Assembly (NCBI RefSeq): GCF_029633865.1
Contig: NC_079213.1
Span: forward strand, 110,818,836-110,882,835
Origin: Lampris incognitus
Taxonomy: Eukaryota > Chordata > Actinopteri > Lampriformes > Lampridae
DNA: 64,000 bases
Direction: 5' to 3'
Below the pieces are notes generated by a model. That model had not been told where the DNA came from. It saw only the letters and a list, made by a program, of their open reading frames with translations, and made no database searches. The first letter of the stretch is position 1. Each line of letters begins with the position of its first letter. A program made the translations under genes and the position numbers. Shown here in pieces: positions 41,987 to 64,000 of the stretch.

Positions 41987-42353
41987 GCAGCGAACTCGGG
42001 GCGGGGGCAGTCGGGGACCGTCACAGCCGGGACACGAACTCGGATTTCCCGCACCGCGGGCGACAACGTTAACCAGCCGACTAAAGGGTCGGACACGTGT
42101 CTGCTTATTCATGCAGGTTACACTACCACCCTCCTTCGGGAAGCGCGTCCCCATGCTTCAGCATATCAACTCCCTCACGCCTCTGGGCGCACGCGCTTCC
42201 GATGATCTCACGGTCTCGCCATCCCACTTGTGACACCAATGTAGCGAATTCGGAGGGGGGGGGGCAGTCGGGAACCGCCGCAGCCGGGACGCGAACCCGT
42301 GTCTCCTGCACCGCGGGCGACAACGTTAACCAGTCGACTACAGAGTCCGAACA
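41987..42353 (-). mobile_element. TRIM-like miniature LTR retrotransposon with tRNA-like LTRs
   Basis: Read on the minus strand: LTR (42353-42240, 5'-truncated, ending GAATTCGCTACA), primer binding site TTGGTGTCACAAGTGGGA (42239-42222), a ~100-bp spacer without coding potential, purine-rich GAAGGAGGGTGGTAG (42137-42123), then a second LTR (42122-41987, TGTAACCTGCATGAAT to GAGTTCGCTGCA). The primer site is complementary, apart from one base, to what I recall of the tRNA-Leu(CAA) 3' end. Each LTR holds TTTAGTCGACTGGTTAAC/G-type and GTTCGCGTCCCGG-type tRNA-like blocks. Confidence 0.7.
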
Positions 42354-42370
42354 CGGTCTCACCATCCATT

Positions 42371-42650
42371 TTTGGGAGGGTGAGACCGTGAGGTCTTCAG
42401 AAGCGCGTGCGCCCAGAGGCGTGAGGGAGCTGATGTGCTGAAGCGCGGGGACGCGCTTCCCGAAAGCGTGGGGTAGTGCACGAATAAGTAGACAAGTTAG
42501 CCCTTGGCTAACGCGTCCCGCCCTTTAGTCGACTGGTTAACCTTGTCGCCCGCGGTGCGGGAAATCTGAGTTCGCGTCCCGGCTGTGACGATCCCGGGCT
42601 GCCCCCCCACCCCCCAATTCACTACATTGGTGTCAGAAGTGGGATGGTGA
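42371..42650 (+). mobile_element. Second TRIM-like unit: spacer, tRNA-like LTR, primer site
   Basis: Plus strand. Spacer 42371-42475 is homologous to the one above (GAAGCGCGTGCGCCCAGAGG). It is followed by an LTR 42476-42625 (TGCACGAATAAGTAGAC to AATTCACTACA, 150 bp), then TTGGTGTCAGAAGTGGGA (42626-42643) and the start of another internal region. The two units are in opposite orientation. Confidence 0.65.
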
Positions 42651-42949
42651 GACCTTGAGGTCTCACGGTTCCCCTGTGACTCATTCACTTCAGTGGAGCC
42701 TGACTCAGGAGCGCGGCTTTGCCGCACCCTCCACCCTGGCAGAGACAAGTCCGGGCTCTCAGACTGTTCCTCTTCTCGTGAGGTTGCATATGGCCACACA
42801 GTCATCACGTTCTGAGTCAGAGTTTGGTCATCCGGGAAACTCAGATGCAGCTGTGGGAGAGAGAGATATAAGGCCTCAGAAGGCAATGACGTCATTCAAA
42901 AGAGCTGGACTTTTTTTTTTAGTTTTGATTTATCTTGATTTTGATTCTT

Positions 42950-43278
42950 GATCCCCCATAGGAGAATGATGCTCTGCATTTAACCCATCCTAGCTGTGTA
43001 GCTAGGAGCGGTGGGCAACTGCTAGTGCAGCGCCCGAGGACCAACTCCGGTCCGTCTCGCCACGCCTCGGGCAGGGGCACAGACAGGAGTACTGACCCTA
43101 CCATGCATGTCTTTTTGATGGTGGGGGAAACCGGAGCACCCGGAGAAAACCCACCGCAGACACGGGGAGACCATGCAAACTCCACACAGAGGACGACTCC
43201 CAAGGTTGGACAACCCCAGGGTTCGAACCCAGTGTCCCTCTTGCTGTGAGGCGCTAGCGCCAACCGCTGGGCCACGGT
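42950..43278 (-). mobile_element. Family B SINE
   Basis: Minus-strand copy with head CACCGTGGCCCAGCGGTTGG, B box GGGTTCGAACCC, body GGTTTCCCCCACCATCAAAA and family B tail (AGTACTCCTGTCTGTGCCCC). It lies between stxbp3 and fndc7. Confidence 0.85.
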
Positions 43279-43800
43279 GATTCTAAATCCCATCCAAAGG
43301 ATGGGTCAAATCACAAGTGGTTGGACCCACTGCAGAGTCCCACTCATTATACTGCCCCCGAATGTTTGGCTTCTTCTAAATCCCCACACACCAGTGCATT
43401 TGCACAAACCAACAGACTGTGTTTTATTTTGGATTTGTGACTCATCGACCGACAAACACGTCGTGTCAGTTCGGGTCCGGTGTGTCGAATCGGAGCCGCT
43501 CGACAGCAGATTCCCGGGCTGCTTTTTGCCCCTCCTGCACATATTCCCTCTCGTTACCTCACACCTCCCTGACAACACAAGTTCTACCCTCTCTCCTGCC
43601 GCTCACCTGCCTCTTGCCTGTCTCTGATTGGACACCTGGCTTCGGTGGGACGGGCTAGGAGCGGGTATTTGAACCGACACAGGAGTCAAACCGGTTGAAG
43701 AGAAAAAAGTAAAACAGTGAGAGTGAAGGATTCTCGACGCGTAATGAAGGCCCCAACAGAAGCAGCAGGGGACCGCTGGAATCCACAGGGATCTGACGCA

Positions 43801-58912
<15,112 letters not shown>

Positions 58913-59540
58913 CATATGCAAGTGCAGGTACCGTAAAAGTTGTGTCTGACTGGAAACTGGTAACTGATTGTTTTAATCTGCACAGTTTTTGTTCTCACTC
59001 AGGTCTTATTCGGAAATCAATAAGACCTTTCGTCCATCTCTGAAAGACAGATGAGGTTTTTCATCTCTGGACTAGATGTACCTAGATCTGATCGTTTTTC
59101 TGATGAAGTCATGAGGCCGTAGAAGAACTCCTCAGGGTCCCGGTCATGTGATTATTGGTCTGGGCTTAAACCAAAAGACTTTACGAAAACGCTGAAGAAT
59201 GTTTAGCATTGATGTTCAGTAACATCCTCATATGCAGGGGCAGTTTAATCAAAGGCAAGCAAGTTCAGCAGGCTCCCCTACCTTCAGACAGCCACTACCA
59301 AGCTAGCTGCAAAATACAATCTAGCTACAGCTAATTTTAGCAATCCAGAAAACAGTTCCTTTCAGCTCTTTCCTTCAATATGGTCTAAACGGCGTGATAA
59401 GATCCTTTGCACATCAGTATAGTTTTTCTGTCATACAATAAAGCAAGGGGCTGTCTGCAGCATGGCTACAGTTAGCAAGTAGATGTTGTGTGCTACTGTA
59501 GCTCAGACCCCTACAGCAGGACACAGTGTATCTCCAACAT
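58913..59540. other. fndc7: fndc7 3' flank
   Basis: Sequence after the stop codon. I see no clear AATAAA signal close to the stop and no other feature, so the 3' UTR end is not defined. Confidence 0.4.
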
Positions 59541-59547
59541 CTATACC

Positions 59548-59892
59548 ACGGTGGCCCAGTGGTCAGCGCTGTTGCCTCACAGCAAGAAGGTCCTGGGTTC
59601 GAACCCCAGGCCATCCCAGGTCCTTTCTGTGTGGAGTTTGCATGTTCTCCCCGTGTCTGCGTGGGTTTCCTCCGGGTGCTCCGCTTTCCTCCCACCATCA
59701 AATTGACATGCATGTGAGGGTTAATACCGTGCCCCTAAGTCTGTGCCCCTGACCAAGGCAATGGAAAGAAGAACTGGCCCAGGCACAGCAGCTGCCCACT
59801 GCTCCTATACAATCTACAATAGGATGGGTTAAATGCAGAAAAGGAAATCCATTGTAAGAATACAATGTCAAATAAAGTGGCTTTCGTTCATT
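59548..59892 (+). mobile_element. Family B SINE, full length
   Basis: ACGGTGGCCCAGTGGTCAGC (A box), GGGTTCGAACCCCAGG (B box), TCCTCCCACCATCAAATTG and a terminal AATAAAGTGGCTTTCGTTC followed by ATTCATT. Best copy of this family in the window. Confidence 0.9.
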
Positions 59893-60044
59893 CATTAGCG
59901 ATTGTAGCTTTAGTCCTTGCTTGAACAGAGCCTATAACTTGAGGGGCCATAGCAGTGAAAGCTGTATTTTGGGCTCCTTTAATACTAACAACTGTAGCTT
60001 CACAAATTGTGACAGTGAACTTTATCAGTGGGATATATAAGGTG

Positions 60045-60415
60045 GTAGCACGGTGGCACAGTGGTTAGCACGGTCACCTCACAGCAAGGTTCTGGGTTCG
60101 AGTCCCGGGGTAGTCCAACCCTGGTGGGTCGTCCCGGGTCGTCCTCTGTGTGGAGTTTGCCTGTTCTCCCCGTGTCTGTGTGGGTTTCCTCCGGGGGCTC
60201 CGGTTTCCTCCCACAGTCCAAAGACATGTAGGTCAGGTGAATCGGCCGTACTACATTGTCCCTAGGTGTGTGTGTGTGTGTCGGACCTGTGATGGCCTGG
60301 CGGCCTGTCCAGGGTGTCTCCCCGCCTGCTGCCCAATGACTGCTGGGTTAGGCTCCAGCATCCCCACGACACTGAGAGCAGGATAAACGGTTCGCATAAT
60401 GGATGGATGGATTTC
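60045..60415 (+). mobile_element. Family A SINE, full length
   Basis: Head GCACGGTGGCACAGTGGTTA, GGGTTCGAGTCCCGGGG, a GT tract, GGTTAGGCTCCAGCATCC and a GGATGGATGG tail. TATAAGGT on both sides (60037-60044 and 60416-60423) is a likely target duplication. Confidence 0.9.
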
Positions 60416-60699
60416 TATAAGGTTTAAGCCTTGGCTCCTTCCTCCATTTTGTAATCCTGCCTTTGAGATCACAGATTCCCCCGTCTTTTTGGGGCCCCTG
60501 GTGGTTTTGGGGCTCAGTCAGCAATACAGCCATGCTCATGAAGGAGTCTCTTGAAATTGTTCTCATACCAAGGGCATTGCAACGGAGCTGCAAAACTTTA
60601 GATACACATCTCCCTCTGCTGGCCAAAAAAAAGAAACAGAGCTTTATGTTCCTGCAGGATTATTTACTTCATTGTTTTGAATACTGTTCTGAAAATCTC

Positions 60700-63060
60700 T
60701 GAAGATTATTTGCCCCTCGTGAGCAGCAAATATCTACTGAACTGAACTGAACATAATCTCTCATGCTTTGTGTTCACAGCTTGCAGTCCCGCATAACGCA
60801 ACATCACACGAACCAAATCCACCCTTTTCAATCTCCTCCTCCTCCTCCTCCTCCATCACCCCCCCCCCGGTATTCTTGTTGGAGACCAGCCCGAGAATCG
60901 AATGGAAACAGTAACACTAGATTAGATAAAAGAGGAGAGAAAAGAAAAGAGGAAGAAAATGTAGTGGCCGTGACACCACAGAGTGCCGCATGGGTAGCTG
61001 TTAAACACCACAGTGGTCAAATGACACAAATGAACACAACAGTAATAATGTAGCGGAACGGATGTTTGGAAACTGCTCAGGTCTCTTTGAAAAATTACTC
61101 CAAAATATTGATTTTATGTCCTATCTGTAGGCAAACCCATGCTCTGCTCTCAACAAATGATCAAGCGTGTACAACACAACAAGCCATGTGTGTTGTATTT
61201 TTATTCTTGTTATCAAAAACATAACCTCTGACCTCTTGGTGTTGATTTTGACATGTTGGAAGGCTTTCCATGAACAAGCACCCATGACTGTCTAACATGG
61301 ACACACACGCAAGATTATCCGAAATATGTGAAACATTTTACCCCTTTATTTTAACAATTACTGATTGGAAATGGGCTCAAATTGAAACGAGCGAGGTTCT
61401 GCCCCATGTTTCGCCTCTTGAGAGCGAGTGTCGGACACCAGCGTGTGCTTCTGGTTTCCCTTTGTGTGCGCTCATTTGTTCTCGGGATGTATAAAAAGTC
61501 TTCGGAGTATGTACTGGCTGCATATTCTCCTAATAAAACAATCCCCTGCATTACTGTCCTCTTCTGATCTTTATTGCCATCTGGTAATCTAATTTATACT
61601 TCAAACGAGAGGAAGGACGGTGGCCTAGAGGCCTCAATGATGAATGCAGACTGCAAGGTGTCTTCGGGATGCTGTTTCTGGGACTTCAGAGTAACTAGTG
61701 GTTTCTGATGAGGCGGGCCAATTCATCCAATACAAATCACGAGACGAGAGATGCAAGCAGGTATGGTCAATGTCAAGGTCGAGGTAAATTCATTTATACA
61801 TTTACCGAAGCAGTGGAGCTAATCGAGAAGAGAAGCGCCTCCACAGCACAGAGACCCCAACAGCAAGAGGTCGCTGAGCCCTGCAGACCGGACCAGTGGG
61901 AGACTCAGAGGCTGCAAATCAGGATCCGAGGGACCCAAAGGTAACACGGGAACTAAAAGGTGCTAACAACAGCGCCTTGAAATCCATTATAAAATGTGCC
62001 GTGAGCCAGTGCAAAGAGGCAAGCGTAACACGGTCGCTCCTTTTCTGGAGCCTGTCAGGAGCCTCGCCGCATCGTTCCGGATAAGATGCAGGTGGGGCAG
62101 GAACGAGTGGGAGCTACGATGGAGGTTCAGGGTGTGAGTGAGTCGAGTGAGAGAAGGGATGTAATTATAGAAATGGCACGAGAACAAAAGAAACTAGTAC
62201 GTCTGTAATATGTTTTCTGTGACCCAATATTCAGAAATGCAGCTTATCCAGTACGGAGTCTTGCACAGAGCACATTTCACCCCAAAAACCAAATGCTCAA
62301 AAATGGGATTCCTAGGCAACGACACGTGCTCACATTGTACACTCGCCTGTAGTCGACTTAGGGGTGTGCTTATGGGGCGCGTTCGTGGGTTGGGCCCCGA
62401 GGTCAGTGGGCTCACCCGCCCAGTGGGCGTGGCTCTTGCGTGCCATAGAGGGGAGGGGGGGTTGTGCTGATTGCTGTGGGATGTGCCACCTGGTCGTGGG
62501 CACCAGGCAGGCACTGGCCAGATTTGCCCAGGTCGTGATCGCCCTCGGGAGGGGGCCCGTCATCATCCTGGGCTGCCTGGGGGTGGTCTCTTCGCTCTTT
62601 TCAGCAATGTCAATGTCTCATCAGATGCACGTTGTCATTTCTCGTTTCTGAGTTTCCTTGTTTCATTCGTGGTGACTGTGCCCCACTTGGAGAAGGGATG
62701 CTGATTGGTTGTTCAGCTGCTATAAATGTATAAGTAAAGCCCTGGGCTCTTGTCATCCCACAGACCATCCAAAGGACAGACTTATGTATTGTAAGTGGTC
62801 CTTGAAAATTAATGAAGATTGCCTTTGCAGGTGGAGAATCTGAACCACACCTGCAGATTAACTCTGTCTAGGACACTTTGGCATACTATCCTGTGTTGCG
62901 TGCCAAGCCAGCCGACAGCAAAGGTTAAAAAAAAAAGAAAAAAGAAGAAAAAAGAAACTAGATTTCGATAGATCGATCAATCGCTCAATTGACCGATCGA
63001 TCCATATAGCACATTTCATACATTAAAATGCACTCTGCATTACTTTAAATGAAAGTGAGT
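60700..63060. other. Intergenic stretch without recognised features
   Basis: Contains a (CCT)n run (60829-60855) and short open frames of 60-100 codons, for example at 61708-61944 and 62210-62470. None has family resemblance, splice context or a strong start. I see no gene or transposon here. Confidence 0.5.
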
Positions 63061-63079
63061 GAAAAGTAAAACATAAACT

Positions 63080-63620
63080 AAAGAAAGATGAATAAAATTA
63101 TAAATACCTTAATAAAGTTTTGACAGCAGCGTTTACCTGCTTGCCAAACTTAAAGGCAGAATCAGAAATCAACCCAAGACACAACTGGCATTTCACGTCC
63201 TCAGGATAGTCCCTAAGACTGTTCAGGAGGAGTTTGTTCATTGGTTTTTGAAGAGAGGTCAGATTTCTGTACAGTCAGCCTAACAATGAGATGAAACCTT
63301 GTGTTTCTGGATACAGGGCCCAGGGGGAGCATATAAATGGAGAAGTGGACGGTTACAAGGATGGGACCTTGTGGAGCCCTGCAGGAGAGACTGTCCTGGG
63401 AGGAGAAGAAGAAAGGAGCTATGTTGAAGAATAAGTCTGGATAGTAATGTGGGAGGTGAACTGACTCTGCGTAAGACCAACTATGTTTTCAAGCCAGTTG
63501 ATCAGGATGGTAGGATTCAATATGGCAAAGGCTCCACTAAAGGCAAGTAACATCAGGACATTTGCATATTGGTATATTGCAGATGCAACAACGGCTTCTC
63601 CCCCGGGTGACTGCACTCCT
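63080..63620 (-). pseudogene. Decayed L2-like reverse transcriptase
   Basis: Minus-strand frames encode LMLLAFSGAFAILNPTILIN (the LLDLSAAFDTVDH motif, catalytic Asp lost), then CRAPQGPILVTVHFSIYMLP in another frame and a degenerate DSAFKFGKQVNAAVKT. Same order as the L2 copy at 31140-33095, but more decayed. Confidence 0.72.
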
Positions 63621-64000
63621 CAACGGTTGAACTGCAACCGACACTGGACTTTGACACTGTACTTTAAAGGGTTGTCTCTACTGCTGGTGTCGAGCACCTG
63701 CACTATTAATATACCGTGCCTCTTACCTTGTTTTATTTACCATAGTCTCGTAAGTTGTTCACACCCATTGCTTATTATGATGCCACGTATACCCACTTTC
63801 TACCAGTTTGCACTCCTGCACCTACCAATGCAGTAACTAATTTGTGTAATTATCTACGCGACAGGATCTGAACAATTTTATTAGCAGGATCGATGCAATA
63901 TTATTCAGTCTGTACAATACTACATGCTTCATGCCTCAATGTTACTGGTCTTATCATAGTCTGCTCATGGCAAACTTCTTTTCTGTCACACCTCTAACAT

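Overview
The window reads as teleost fish genomic DNA. It holds intron-rich vertebrate genes with GT-AG splicing, many Tc1 and hAT DNA transposons, L2-like, L1-like and other LINE fragments, several tRNA-headed SINE families, and very abundant CA, TA and GATA microsatellites. There are no bacterial-style operons. The species cannot be named from sequence alone.

Three host genes account for the real coding sequence. I joined their exons by eye on splice sites, reading-frame phase and family resemblance. (1) ankmy1 (MORN + ankyrin repeat protein), minus strand, 11566 down to 1007: 14 exons and 902 codons, with the MYND-finger 3' end beyond the left edge. (2) stxbp3 (Munc18c, a Sec1/Munc18 regulator of syntaxin-4 exocytosis), minus strand, 40313 down to 20261: 19 exons that close exactly on 591 residues plus stop. 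(3) fndc7 (secreted fibronectin type III protein), plus strand, 43801 to 58912: 13 exons, 818 residues, signal peptide and nine FN3 domains, each on a single phase 1-1 exon. stxbp3 and fndc7 are divergent, with start codons about 3.5 kb apart. I see no shared pathway among the three.

Layout: 1-875 Tc1 element; 876-11800 ankmy1, its promoter and intronic repeats; 11800-20260 repeat-dense intergenic DNA (AT-rich repeat, mini-LTRs, hairpin satellite, LINE tail, three Tc1 relics); 20261-40313 stxbp3 with LINE/SINE nests; 40540-43790 intergenic AT-rich repeat and a cluster of miniature LTR-like elements; 43801-58912 fndc7 with two minisatellites, SINEs and MITEs; 58913-64000 no gene, with SINEs and a decayed L2-like reverse transcriptase.

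The most unusual material is a family of ~110-150 bp TG...CA repeats carrying a tRNA-like A-box/T-arm segment. One copy is arranged LTR - tRNA-Leu-type primer binding site - ~117 bp spacer - LTR, like a TRIM retrotransposon. Its terminal sequence appears to have seeded a 41-bp minisatellite and a palindromic satellite. One satellite monomer sits alone between 10-bp direct repeats inside an stxbp3 intron.
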